Assembly (NCBI GenBank): GCA_013399895.1
Contig: VXBA01003435.1
Span: 971,263 to 1,035,262, forward strand
Direction of reading: 5' to 3'
DNA length: 64,000 nucleotides
From: Serilophus lunatus
Taxonomy: Eukaryota > Chordata > Aves > Passeriformes > Eurylaimidae
This document shows, piece after piece, positions 63,618 through 64,000 of the stretch. The notes beneath the pieces are model-generated. The model worked only from the letters and a program-made list of their open reading frames with translations, was not told where the DNA came from and made no database searches. The first letter of the stretch is position 1. Every line of letters starts with the position of its first letter. The translations under genes and the position numbers were made by a program.

Positions 63618-64000
63618 CAGCCAGAGCTAAACTGGAGTTGAATCTGGCCAGAAATATGAGGAACAATATAAAGAGTTTTTTTCAAATACATTAATGGTAA
63701 TAGGCAGTATAGAAATATCATTGGCCCATTACAAGATGAGGATGATCACCTCACAAACAAAGAAAAGGCAGAGGTGTTTAACACTTTCTTTGTCTCTGTC
63801 TTCAACACAGATGAAGATAGTGCCCTGAGCTGGAGGACCATGACTGTGAGAATGATCAGCTCCCAGTCAACCCTGAAATTGCCCTGGATCTCATGCTCCA
63901 GCTGAATCCCTACAAATCTATTTGGACCTGATGGGGTTCATCCCAAAATCCTCAAAGAGGTAGCTGATGTCATTGCAAAAACCTATCTCAATGATTTTTG
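63618..64000 (+). mobile_element. CR1 LINE, ORF2 linker between endonuclease and reverse transcriptase, cut by window end
   Basis: In sense the sequence encodes AKLELNLARNMRNNIKSFF, then (after a one-base shift in a T run) NGNRQYRNIIGPLQDED, NKEKAEVFNTFFVSVFNTDE, and further on LQLNPYK and PDGVHPKILKEVADVIA-like text. These are the CR1 (avian LINE) blocks leading into the reverse transcriptase domain. At least two frameshifts are visible, so it is a pseudogene. It is unusual in the window for retaining ORF2 sequence well upstream of the 3' end. The remaining part should continue beyond 64000. Confidence 0.88.

Larger units (their letters stand above)
48098..64000 (+). other. PTPRZ1: PTPRZ1 intron 1 (5' part)
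   Basis: It begins with the donor GTGAGTGATC directly after the signal-peptide exon and continues past the window end. I found no sequence encoding the expected exon 2, which would begin the carbonic-anhydrase-like domain region. A very long first intron is usual for this gene. The first 400 bp are still CpG-rich. The rest is AT-rich and holds CR1 copies (56575-57303, 57877-58065, 63618-64000), a minisatellite (55391-55504) and an LTR fragment near 63497. Other open frames are short and look random. Confidence 0.75.

Overview
This window is vertebrate nuclear DNA, almost certainly from a bird. It contains several CR1 LINE copies of avian type, one of which (+ strand, ending near 9540) has the diagnostic 3' tail of tandem ATTCTGTG octamers. 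It also contains avian-type endogenous-retrovirus LTRs whose outer end reads TGTGGTGGTTT. The DNA is AT-rich, introns and spacers are long, and there is one CpG island. Nothing resembles an operon or a bacterial gene. The many short open frames are chance frames, CR1 remnants, or GC-driven frames inside LTRs and the CpG island.

Layout. Positions 1 to about 46,250 are intergenic. This block holds two related solo-type LTRs on the - strand (3558 to about 4760, and 6140 to about 7783) with an old - strand CR1 between them (4931-5510). A + strand CR1 lies at 8862-9540 and a short - strand CR1 at 40517-40748. There are two large purine/pyrimidine microsatellites (14302-14397; 29570-29930, interrupted by a 50-N gap). 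A perfect 110-bp inverted repeat lies at 18730-18839 / 19602-19711. A CpG island runs from about 46,380 to 48,500 and is interrupted by a 482-N gap (47532-48013).

The only protein-coding sequence I can support is a 58-nt first coding exon at 48040-48097 on the + strand, immediately after that gap. It encodes MLILGRLVACIQLVCILRV plus the first base of the next codon, followed by a good GTGAGT donor. I recognise this as the signal-peptide exon of PTPRZ1 (receptor-type protein tyrosine phosphatase zeta). It aligns without gaps to the human start, and the splice phase predicts the conserved Asp codon at the junction. From 48098 to the window end is therefore PTPRZ1 intron 1. It holds two + strand CR1 copies (56575-57303, 57877-58065), a 38-bp minisatellite (55391-55504), an LTR fragment (about 63497-63580), and the ORF2 part of a further CR1 that runs off the window end (63618-64000).

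How it fits together: the CpG island, with a GC box and an alternating CA/CG tract, is the presumed PTPRZ1 promoter. The 5' UTR and probable transcription start are hidden in or next to the assembly gap. Upstream sequence is spacer that could carry regulatory elements, including an excellent CTCF-type motif inside the outer end of the first LTR. Several single-N positions (7281, 9182, 43943, 47369) look like assembly joins. Two of them sit on a suspicious tandem duplication and a CR1 internal deletion, so local structure there should not be trusted.
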